The notes beneath the pieces were generated by a model. The model was given only the letters and a program-made list of their open reading frames with translations, did not search any database and was not told the origin of the DNA. Shown piece by piece: positions 1-4,746 of a DNA stretch of 9,453 nucleotides. A program made the translations under genes and the position numbers. The stretch is from an uncultured Caryophanales bacterium (GTDB lineage: Bacteria > Bacillota_I > Bacilli_A > RFN20 > CAG-826): positions 1 through 9,453 of the forward strand of contig CAMGZN010000037.1 in assembly GCA_946183335.1 (NCBI GenBank), in the 5' to 3' direction. Every line of letters starts with the position of its first letter. Position 1 is the stretch's first letter.

Positions 1-8
1 AACAAAAG

Positions 9-31
9 AGATTCCTTAAGGAATCTTTTTT
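9..31 (+). terminator. Rho-independent terminator of an upstream gene
   Basis: A 7-bp perfect stem (9-15 with 20-26) with a TTAA loop is followed by a run of five T at 27-31. It would end a rightward transcript whose gene lies before the window. The A-rich left flank is short, so it is less convincing as a terminator for leftward transcription. Confidence 0.8.
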
Positions 32-33
32 AT

Positions 34-63
34 TTGTCCAAAGAGAAGAAAAAGATTTATAAT
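34..63 (+). promoter_or_regulatory. Sigma-A-type promoter of the tRNA nucleotidyltransferase-like gene
   Basis: There is a perfect TATAAT at 58-63 and a TTGTCC (4 of 6 matches to the -35 consensus) at 34-39, with an 18-base spacer. Only 7 bases separate the -10 box from the ATG at 71. Transcription would therefore start at or within a base or two of the start codon, giving an mRNA with essentially no leader. No Shine-Dalgarno sequence is present. Confidence 0.75.
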
Positions 64-70
64 ATGTTGT

Positions 71-682
71 ATGAATAAGAACACCTTCTTAAAACTGGCG
101 CATTTATTTAATGCGAATGGTTTTCGTCTCTACATGGTTGGTGGAACAACACGTGATTATCTTTTAGATAAAGATGTTTTAGATTATGACTTTGTGACAG
201 ACGCCACACCAGAGGAGATGAAGAAATTTCTTCCAGATGCAAACTATCGATTTGCGAAGTTTGGAACAGTTCGTGTTAAAGATGATGATATTAAAGTTGA
301 TATCGCGACCATGCGCGTAGAAGGTGAATATTTAGATTATCGTCATCCAAGTAGTGTTACTTATGTAAAATCCCTTAAAGAAGATTATGTTCGTCGTGAT
401 TTTACGATTAACGCGATTTATATTGATGAGAAGTTCAACGTGATTGACTACTGTAATGGTTTAGATGATTTAGAGAACAAAGTTCTCCGTTTCATTGGTG
501 ATCCAGTGAAACGGATTAAAGAAGATCCACTTCGTATTCTAAGAGCAGAACGCTTCCAAAAGAAACTTGGATTCACAGTTGAAAAAGAAACCAAAGCTGC
601 TCTTAAAAAATATCATTATCTTTTAGAGGAATTAAATCCTCAAAAGGTGATTGAAGAACTTCATAAATTAGAAATTGAATAA
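71..682 (+). CDS. cca: Short class II tRNA nucleotidyltransferase / poly(A) polymerase-like protein (head and neck only)
   Basis: This 203-residue protein has the nucleotidyltransferase fold of CCA-adding enzymes and poly(A) polymerases. Visible motifs are GG at 24-25 with R28-D29, the metal-binding pair D38-x-D40 (DYDF), the RRDFT-N-A motif at 108-115, and an EDxxR motif (E151, D152, R155) that in class II enzymes reads the incoming nucleotide. The family usually has about 380-450 residues. This one stops soon after the neck helix region, so the body and tail domains that grip the tRNA elbow are missing. A promoter just upstream and a terminator just downstream suggest an intact short gene, not a recent truncation. 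CCA addition is the likeliest role, but partial activity (CC- or A-adding, or poly(A)) cannot be excluded. The symbol is given by family. Confidence 0.85.
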   Translation: MNKNTFLKLAHLFNANGFRLYMVGGTTRDYLLDKDVLDYDFVTDATPEEMKKFLPDANYRFAKFGTVRVKDDDIKVDIATMRVEGEYLDYRHPSSVTYVKSLKEDYVRRDFTINAIYIDEKFNVIDYCNGLDDLENKVLRFIGDPVKRIKEDPLRILRAERFQKKLGFTVEKETKAALKKYHYLLEELNPQKVIEELHKLEIE

Positions 683-691
683 AAATTTTCT

Positions 692-727
692 AAAAAATCT
701 CCGACTCTTGCTGGGGATTTTTTATTT
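692..727 (+). terminator. Rho-independent terminator after the cca-like gene
   Basis: An 11-bp stem (692-702 with 713-723, one G-U pair) encloses a 10-base loop. The 3' arm merges into a run of six T, with more T at 725-727. It begins 10 bases after the stop codon. The A-rich 5' arm means it could also act weakly on the other strand. Confidence 0.85.
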
Positions 728-729
728 AC

Positions 730-757
730 TTAAAATTTCCTCTTTATTTTTTAAAAT
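730..757 (+). promoter_or_regulatory. Candidate promoter of dnaD
   Basis: TTAAAA at 730-735 (4 of 6) and TAAAAT at 752-757 (5 of 6) are 16 bases apart. This predicts a start near 764 and a leader of about 18 bases without a Shine-Dalgarno sequence. The region is so AT-rich that other hexamers, such as those at 765-771, are nearly as good. Because the cca-like gene has its own terminator, a promoter is needed here, but its exact position is uncertain. Confidence 0.4.
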
Positions 758-782
758 AAATAAGTAAAAATTATGAACACTT

Positions 783-1430
783 ATGTCAGGCGAACAAATG
801 GAAGCCTTAGACTTCCGATACTTATTACTTGAATATTATAAGAAGCTCGGAATTAAAGAAAACGAACTCTCTGTTTTACTCATGCTTGACCACCTTCTTG
901 GACAAAAGAACTACTTAGTTACTCCAGATTTAATCGCAACCAAGATGAATTTTAATGCGAAAGAACTTGATGCTTTGTATGTTTCTTTAATGTCTCGTGG
1001 TTTCATCACTTTGGAAACTGGAAGAAAAACAAAGATTTCATTAAAACCTCTTCGTAAAAAACTCTATGAAGCCTTTGAAGACGCTTTAGTGAAGGAAAAC
1101 CAAATTTCTCGTAATCCAGAAAAGTCGAAAGAATTCAAAAGACTCAAAGAAGTTTATGAAGCCCAACTTGCTCGTCCACTTCTTCCAATCGAAACAAACA
1201 TGATTGGCGAATGGATCTCCCAAGATATCCCAGAAGAAGAAATTGTCGAAGCTTTACGTGAGTGTCTTTCGAAAGGCAAAAAGACCTTTCCAGAAATTGA
1301 TAAAGTTTTATTCCAATGGAAAGCCAAAAAAGATTTAGAAAATAATGGTGTTACCGGAAACAATAAAGACTGGGATGAAGACATCGAAAAAGCAATGAAA
1401 ATTGCGAAAACCAAGTGGATTAATAACTAG
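783..1430 (+). CDS. dnaD: DnaD-like replication initiation protein
   Basis: The protein has 215 residues and a two-domain DnaD layout. The N-terminal part (about 10-95) is a winged-helix-like DDBH1 region containing the LIATKMNF and LMSRGFI helices. The C-terminal part (about 115-182) is the DDBH2 / DnaB_2 region, with a PIETNMIGEWI helix and the family's closing aromatic-to-tryptophan segment from F169 to W179. In Bacillus, DnaD acts with DnaA and DnaB in loading the replicative helicase at oriC and at restart sites. The charged tail (about 185-215) is where DNA binding extends in known DnaD proteins. No Shine-Dalgarno sequence precedes the ATG. A later ATG at 798 has no better one. The gene is convergent with recU, 30 bases apart. 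Confidence 0.85.
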   Translation: MSGEQMEALDFRYLLLEYYKKLGIKENELSVLLMLDHLLGQKNYLVTPDLIATKMNFNAKELDALYVSLMSRGFITLETGRKTKISLKPLRKKLYEAFEDALVKENQISRNPEKSKEFKRLKEVYEAQLARPLLPIETNMIGEWISQDIPEEEIVEALRECLSKGKKTFPEIDKVLFQWKAKKDLENNGVTGNNKDWDEDIEKAMKIAKTKWINN

Positions 1431-1440
1431 TCACTTAACC

Positions 1441-1484
1441 AAGAATTGCTGGTGAAATCCTTAAGAATTGCGGTGGATTTCATC
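1441..1484. repeat. Imperfect 22-base tandem duplication and inverted repeat at the dnaD/recU convergence
   Basis: AAGAATTGC occurs at 1441-1449 and again at 1463-1471, each followed by a related GGTG-like segment. This looks like a small duplication spanning the recU stop codon. In addition, 1451-1460 can pair with 1475-1484 (10 bp including one G-U) around a 14-base loop. Neither side carries a T run, so it is not a standard terminator. Confidence 0.55.
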
Positions 1485-2054
1485 AACATATGATAAGTAA
1501 TCTAAACGAGGCGAAAAGCCTCTTTTTATTTCTCTTCCAATCTCTTCAAAACAAGATACTGGAATCGACTTTCTTTCTTCGTTATTTTTAAACTCAATTA
1601 CCTGCTTTGCCTCAACAATAAAAGTGCGTTGAAGTTTCGCGAATTCCACGATGAAAAATGCGAGTCCTCCAAGTTTGATTACATTGGAAAGATGTTCGAA
1701 TTGTTTCTTTGTAATATTACTCAATGGAAAAGATGTTTTGCTTTGAGTAGATTTAGCCTCGATGTCGATGTATCGACCTTGATAAACTCCATTAAAGTCA
1801 GTTGTTGATTTCTCTGAAAAGTAGGCCTCGGTAATCCTTGGACCTTTTTCATAATCAACTTTAACCACTTGAATCGGAGTTGGGCGTTTATAAATTAACG
1901 CCATATTGTTTCTTAAATAATATTCATTTGACTGAATGATATCTTCTTCAAGAGCCATTCCTCGGTTCGCCGAGGAAAAAGAAAAAGCAACTTTGTTGCT
2001 TGAAACTTTAGTTTGAGATTTTTTGTAAGTTAAACCGTTTGAATATTTGATCAT
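1461..2054 (-). CDS. recU: Holliday junction resolvase RecU
   Basis: RecU cleaves Holliday junctions during recombination repair and chromosome segregation and also modulates RecA in Bacillus. The 197-residue protein shows the family signature NRGM-LE-D at 30-38, the KRPTPIQVVKVDY segment at 56-68, and the PD-(D/E)xK-type nuclease core: D86 in STTDFNGVY, then E99 and K101 in YIDIEAK. The C-terminal SPRLDYL (181-187) is also typical. Length is close to the roughly 200 residues usual for the family. Its ATG overlaps the exonuclease stop codon (ATGA), with a GAGGA about 10 bases upstream inside that gene, so translation is probably coupled. In B. subtilis recU is paired with ponA; here its partner is a nuclease. 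Confidence 0.95.
   Translation of the reverse strand: MIKYSNGLTYKKSQTKVSSNKVAFSFSSANRGMALEEDIIQSNEYYLRNNMALIYKRPTPIQVVKVDYEKGPRITEAYFSEKSTTDFNGVYQGRYIDIEAKSTQSKTSFPLSNITKKQFEHLSNVIKLGGLAFFIVEFAKLQRTFIVEAKQVIEFKNNEERKSIPVSCFEEIGREIKRGFSPRLDYLSYVDEIHRNS
1508..1527 (+). terminator. Rho-independent terminator for dnaD, inside the recU coding region
   Basis: A GC-rich 5-bp stem (1508-1512 with 1518-1522) with a GAAAA loop is followed by five T at 1523-1527. It is oriented to stop rightward transcription from dnaD, 78 bases past its stop codon. On the other strand the same bases encode the conserved RecU residues KRGFSPR. No comparable structure is seen for the leftward transcript. Confidence 0.75.
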
Positions 2055-2794
2055 TGTAGCGCTTCCTCAATCATTTTAGAAAAGTCTGCTGGGGAAACGG
2101 ATTTTTCTTCTAATAATTGAAGAATGAGCTGATGAACTGGTTCTGGAAGATGCCTCATTTGTCCAAGAACCTTACGGTATTCACGTGACAAAATGTCACG
2201 ATGTTTAATCATTGCGTCGTATAAGTACACAAGATTTAGTGTGTCAGCGAGCGCGTTATGTTGTTGACCTCGGAAATCGATGTTGAAGACTTTAAGCATA
2301 TTCGCGAGGGACAAAGTGTTACCATTTTCGTCTCGAACGTATTGAGACATAAATTCAGCAAAGTCGAAACTATGTTTAATCATAAATTGGACATCTTCCT
2401 TATTAACGTCCATGTTGTAGGCGAGCGATTGAGCCATAATGCGTTGGTCATGATTTCCGAATGTCACAAAAAGACATTTCGTGAAACTTCTTCCCATGTA
2501 GCGTTTTAATGTTTCAACAGCTTTGCGGAAGCTTACGCCATCCTTCTTGACTTGAGCTTCAGTGATGCCGGTTAAATCAGTGACAACTTTACCAATTCTG
2601 TTTTTTGGTTTTACCAAAGTATAGTAACCCTTGTAGATTCGTTTGACCGTGTGGTCTTTACGAATATCAACCTTAATTGCGCCGATAGCGATCATTTCAT
2701 GCGAAAACTGTGTTCCCTCTAAGTCGAGGAAGCAGAGAGTTTTACGTTTTTGAAGAATCTTATCTAGCGCTTTCACAATTTGGTATTGTAGCAA
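2051..2794 (-). CDS. DEDDh-family 3'-5' exonuclease (RNase T / DNA polymerase III epsilon / KapD-like)
   Basis: Counting from the TTG at 2794 (247 residues), the catalytic set is visible: D24 and E26 in FLDLEGT, D116 in GNHDQR, and H179 with D184 in HNALAD. This spacing is that of DEDDh exonucleases. The E-G-T after the first aspartate resembles the KapD/ERI-1 branch, but I cannot say whether the substrate is RNA or DNA. The C-terminal 50 residues form a helical extension with no recognised domain. Start choice is uncertain. Neither the TTG at 2794 nor the in-frame GTG at 2776 has a Shine-Dalgarno sequence. A -10-like box lies between them, which would favour the GTG and an almost leaderless mRNA (241 residues). 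The gene overlaps recU by 4 bases and is divergent from gpsB. Confidence 0.85.
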   Translation of the reverse strand: MLQYQIVKALDKILQKRKTLCFLDLEGTQFSHEMIAIGAIKVDIRKDHTVKRIYKGYYTLVKPKNRIGKVVTDLTGITEAQVKKDGVSFRKAVETLKRYMGRSFTKCLFVTFGNHDQRIMAQSLAYNMDVNKEDVQFMIKHSFDFAEFMSQYVRDENGNTLSLANMLKVFNIDFRGQQHNALADTLNLVYLYDAMIKHRDILSREYRKVLGQMRHLPEPVHQLILQLLEEKSVSPADFSKMIEEALQ

Positions 2795-2813
2795 ATTATT
2801 TTGCTAATTAAAA
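2785..2813 (-). promoter_or_regulatory. Candidate promoter of the exonuclease-recU pair
   Basis: On the minus strand TACAAT (5 of 6) occupies 2790-2785, with a poor TTTTAA at 2813-2808 as -35 and a 17-base spacer. The predicted start falls next to the GTG at 2776. If this is correct, the TTG at 2794 lies in the promoter and cannot be the start codon. Confidence 0.4.
2789..2806. repeat. 18-bp inverted repeat in the divergent exonuclease/gpsB regulatory region
   Basis: TAGCAAA at 2789-2795 and TTTGCTA at 2800-2806 form a perfect 7-bp dyad around TTAT. It sits in the -10/-35 spacer of the proposed exonuclease promoter and ends 18 bases before the gpsB -35 box. It has the form of a small operator, but no regulator is encoded here to pair it with. 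Confidence 0.5.
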
Positions 2814-2823
2814 CAAAAACAAA

Positions 2824-2852
2824 TTGAAAATACTTATCTGCTTTAATATAAT
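2824..2852 (+). promoter_or_regulatory. Near-consensus promoter of gpsB (and probably of rnpB, pgsA, cinA and recA)
   Basis: TTGAAA at 2824-2829 and a perfect TATAAT at 2847-2852 are separated by exactly 17 bases. Transcription should start near 2859, leaving only about 10 bases before the ATG. It is the only strong rightward promoter visible before the recA terminator at 5744. Confidence 0.85.
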
Positions 2853-2859
2853 TAAACCC

Positions 2860-2863
2860 GAGG
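2860..2863 (+). promoter_or_regulatory. Ribosome binding site that fixes the gpsB start
   Basis: GAGG lies 5 bases before the ATG at 2869. A longer in-frame reading from the TTG at 2824 would start inside the -35 box, so the ATG at 2869 is the right start. The site is at the extreme 5' end of the predicted mRNA. Confidence 0.7.
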
Positions 2864-2868
2864 TTTTT

Positions 2869-3231
2869 ATGGCTCATACGTTGAATTATTCTTCGAAATC
2901 TTTACTTGATGTGAAGTTTGAACCTGGTCACAAAGGCTACGATGCCTTAGAAGTGGACCAAGTTCTCGATCAACTCATCGAAGATTTAAAGTTTTACGAA
3001 AAGTATTACAACGACTCGAAAAACTACATTCGTAAGTTAGAGAGTGAAGTCCAAAAACTCAAAGACAAGATTCACGCTCAAGAGATGGAAGTTGCTTCCG
3101 TGAAAAACAAATATTCTGGTATTAAACCAGGACAAAATGTCAGCGAAAACAACATCGAACTCTTGAAGAGAATCTCAAAACTGGAAGAAGCCCTTTACAA
3201 AAAGGGCGTTGACCCAGAAACAATCCGATAA
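2869..3231 (+). CDS. gpsB: Cell division protein GpsB (DivIVA family)
   Basis: GpsB is a membrane-associated coiled-coil adaptor that binds the cytoplasmic tails of penicillin-binding proteins and coordinates septal and peripheral wall synthesis. From the ATG at 2869 the protein has 120 residues (B. subtilis GpsB about 98). The DivIVA-type N-terminus contains KGYDALEVDQVLD, with Y24, D30, L33 and D34 matching the PBP-binding cleft. A coiled coil covers about 35-80, then a linker. The C-terminal NNIELLKRISKLEEALY matches the trimerising tail that separates GpsB from DivIVA. Its presence suggests the organism builds a cell wall, unlike classical mycoplasmas. The gene lies directly upstream of rnpB, as in B. 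subtilis. Confidence 0.9.
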   Translation: MAHTLNYSSKSLLDVKFEPGHKGYDALEVDQVLDQLIEDLKFYEKYYNDSKNYIRKLESEVQKLKDKIHAQEMEVASVKNKYSGIKPGQNVSENNIELLKRISKLEEALYKKGVDPETIR

Positions 3232-3234
3232 AAC

Positions 3235-3569
3235 ATCCGACCTGGATAATTGCTGCGAAAGTAGAGGAAAGTCCATGCTCGCACCATCTGTGACGATGGT
3301 AGTGATTGCGCTAACGGAAAAAATAACGTTAGGTATGGTGGAGACCATAACGGCGGAGCAAAGTCTAAAACTTCGGTCATGATGGAGTTCCTTAACGTGC
3401 CACAGTGACGAAACCAATAGAAATATTGGAGTGAAACGTTGGTAAACCCCACAAGCGAGAAACCCAAATTTTGGTAGGGGAGGCTTCCAAGAAGAACTGA
3501 ATTTACGGAAGCACACTTCGGTGTAGATAAATTGTTATCCTAGACAGAACATGGCTTATAGGGTCGGAT
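3235..3569 (+). ncRNA. rnpB: RNase P RNA, type B (Bacillus class)
   Basis: This is the catalytic RNA that removes tRNA 5' leaders. The ends are set by helix P1: 3235-3242 pairs perfectly with 3562-3569. Conserved blocks seen in order are GAGGAAAGTCC (P4 5' strand, from 3264), TGCTCGCAC, GTGCCACAGTGACGAA (from about 3397), the type B P15 region with GAGAAACCC and TTTTGGTAGGGG containing the GGU that pairs with tRNA CCA, and AGAACATGGCTTATAG (P4 3' strand, from about 3546). P3 is a 4-bp hairpin (3253-3264) and P12 a 6-bp hairpin (3414-3429), both capped by GAAA. A TTCG hairpin at 3513-3524 is probably P19. Length is about 335 nt, somewhat shorter than the roughly 400 nt of B. subtilis. No convincing promoter or terminator of its own is visible. 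Confidence 0.95.
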
Positions 3570-3576
3570 ACTCACT

Positions 3577-3582
3577 AAGGAG
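3577..3582 (+). promoter_or_regulatory. Ribosome binding site of pgsA, 7 bases after the RNase P RNA
   Basis: AAGGAG lies 5 bases before the pgsA ATG. Its first base is only 8 positions beyond the last P1 nucleotide (3569), so cutting the RNase P RNA out of a shared transcript would leave pgsA with an 18-base leader. Confidence 0.8.
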
Positions 3583-3587
3583 AAATT

Positions 3588-4223
3588 ATGAATTTACCAA
3601 ACAAGATTACGATTAGTCGAATTGCCTTAATTGTTGTGATGACTATTGGCATTTTGGTTTTAGCCTGCATTCCGAATTTCCATGTTGAACCAATCGGAAA
3701 TTCACCAGTAAATCCTGTATATTTAGTGATTTGTGTGGTGTTTATTATTGCTGCATTAACTGATTTGTTAGATGGCAAAATTGCTCGTAAATATAACCTC
3801 GTTTCTGACTTTGGAAAATTCCTTGATCCAATCGCGGATAAACTCCTCAATGATGGCATCATGATTTTCCTTCTTGTCCCACAAGCTTATGCCTGGGAAC
3901 AAAGAAGAGATCCGCTCATGTTAACAATTTTATTGTTCTGTGTCGTTGTTATGATTGGAAGAGACCTTGTTGTTGATGGCCTTAGACTCATTGCTGTTCG
4001 TAAAAATGTTGTCATTGCAGCAAACATTTATGGCAAGCTCAAAACCGTCTTCCAAATGGTTGCGATTCCAATGCTTTTACTCAACGATTGGCCATGGTCA
4101 TATTTTGACTCTAGCTGGCCACAAGCCCTGCAAATCTCCAATATTTGCTTCTATATTGCCACAATTATGTCTGTCATTTCTGGCGTAATTTATGTTGTTC
4201 AGAACCGTCGCGTTTTTAAATAA
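3588..4223 (+). CDS. pgsA: CDP-diacylglycerol-glycerol-3-phosphate 3-phosphatidyltransferase
   Basis: PgsA is an integral membrane enzyme that transfers the phosphatidyl group of CDP-diacylglycerol to glycerol-3-phosphate, the committed step to phosphatidylglycerol. The CDP-alcohol phosphatidyltransferase motif is complete: D59, D62, G63, A66, R67, G76, D80 and D84. Hydrophobic segments lie at about 7-30, 43-58, 91-98, 111-127 (just before the RDLVVDGLRLIA loop), 149-164 and 183-204. At 211 residues it is slightly longer than the B. subtilis enzyme; the hydrophilic stretch at 30-43 may account for this. It is followed without a gap by cinA, in the order pgsA-cinA-recA known from Bacilli. Head-group identity (glycerol phosphate versus another alcohol) is inferred from this context. 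Confidence 0.92.
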   Translation: MNLPNKITISRIALIVVMTIGILVLACIPNFHVEPIGNSPVNPVYLVICVVFIIAALTDLLDGKIARKYNLVSDFGKFLDPIADKLLNDGIMIFLLVPQAYAWEQRRDPLMLTILLFCVVVMIGRDLVVDGLRLIAVRKNVVIAANIYGKLKTVFQMVAIPMLLLNDWPWSYFDSSWPQALQISNICFYIATIMSVISGVIYVVQNRRVFK

Positions 4224-4685
4224 ATGAAAAAACTCTTAGAACTTTTATCTAACAAAGGTTATAGCCTCGGCAGTGTCGAGTCGATGACTGCCGGTTTATT
4301 TGCGTCTACTTTTGCTGAGACTCCGGGAGCAAGCAAAGTTTTTAAAGGTGGCTTAGTGACGTATTCCGTTGAAGAAAAAGTTAAACTTCTCGGCATTGAA
4401 GAAAACTTAATTAACTATTTTGGAGTCGTCTCGAAAGAAGTTGCTGGAGAGATGGCCTCGAAAGGTCAAAAAGTTCTTAATGTTGACGTCTGTGTTTCAA
4501 TCACTGGAAACGCTGGACCAACTGCTGAACCAGGCGGCATGCCAGTTGGCAGAGCTTACGTTGGTGTGGCTTTAAAAGAGAAGAATTATGTCTTTGAACT
4601 TAACCTCAAAGGCAGAAGAAATAAAATTCGTCATGATGCCGTTCTTGCTGTGCAAGAAAAGGTTGTCGAATTGTTAAAAAAATAA
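4224..4685 (+). CDS. cinA: Nicotinamide-nucleotide amidohydrolase (CinA C-terminal domain, PncC-type)
   Basis: The protein has 153 residues and corresponds only to the C-terminal domain of CinA. That domain in PncC enzymes deamidates nicotinamide mononucleotide to nicotinate mononucleotide, recycling NAD breakdown products. Visible blocks are VESMTAG at 18-24 (family SxESxTxG-like), the KGGLVTYSVEEKVKLLGI segment, and ITGNAGPTAEPGGMPVGRAYVG, which matches the SGIAGP-GG-PVG loop of the family. The N-terminal COG1058 domain of full-length Bacillus CinA (about 416 residues in total) is absent. The ATG directly follows the pgsA TAA and lacks a Shine-Dalgarno sequence, so it probably depends on ribosomes finishing pgsA. 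Confidence 0.88.
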   Translation: MKKLLELLSNKGYSLGSVESMTAGLFASTFAETPGASKVFKGGLVTYSVEEKVKLLGIEENLINYFGVVSKEVAGEMASKGQKVLNVDVCVSITGNAGPTAEPGGMPVGRAYVGVALKEKNYVFELNLKGRRNKIRHDAVLAVQEKVVELLKK

Positions 4686-4714
4686 AAAATTTGAAAAATT
4701 TACGAAAAATTTAC
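4684..4714. repeat. Phased A-tracts and an 11-bp tandem repeat upstream of recA
   Basis: Three A5-6T3 tracts lie at 4684-4692, 4694-4701 and 4705-4712, spaced about one helical turn apart. The last two belong to a perfect tandem repeat of GAAAAATTTAC (4693-4703 and 4704-4714). Such phasing is expected to bend DNA. No good -35/-10 pair follows it. Confidence 0.6.
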
Positions 4715-4730
4715 GCATTTAAATAGTGAA

Positions 4731-4736
4731 AGGAGG
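4731..4736 (+). promoter_or_regulatory. Strong Shine-Dalgarno sequence that decides the recA start
   Basis: AGGAGG lies 10 bases before the ATG at 4747. The alternative in-frame GTG at 4726 sits upstream of this site and would add seven residues unlike any RecA N-terminus, so it is rejected. Confidence 0.9.
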
Positions 4737-4746
4737 AATTATTAAC

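Noticed and set aside
683..782. Remnant of the missing C-terminal half of the cca-like gene
   Set aside because: The gap is only 100 bases and consists of a terminator and AT-rich promoter-like DNA. No further motifs of the family are seen in any frame.
2051..2054. TGA read as tryptophan (Mycoplasma code)
   Set aside because: The TGA here ends the exonuclease in a normal ATGA overlap with recU, and tryptophans in the window's proteins use TGG.
2824..2868. Longer GpsB from the TTG at 2824
   Set aside because: That TTG is the -35 box of a near-consensus promoter, and the ATG at 2869 has a ribosome binding site.
3175..3516. Minus-strand reading frames of 90 and 113 codons opposite rnpB
   Set aside because: They lie across a highly conserved structured RNA gene, have no ribosome binding sites and show no recognisable protein features.
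3532..3562. A promoter for pgsA inside the 3' end of rnpB (TTGTTA then TATAGG)
   Set aside because: The spacer is 19 bases, and the bases are the conserved P4 region of RNase P RNA, which explains their sequence.
4726..4746. Longer RecA from the GTG at 4726
   Set aside because: The extra residues are encoded by the Shine-Dalgarno region itself and do not resemble RecA N-termini.
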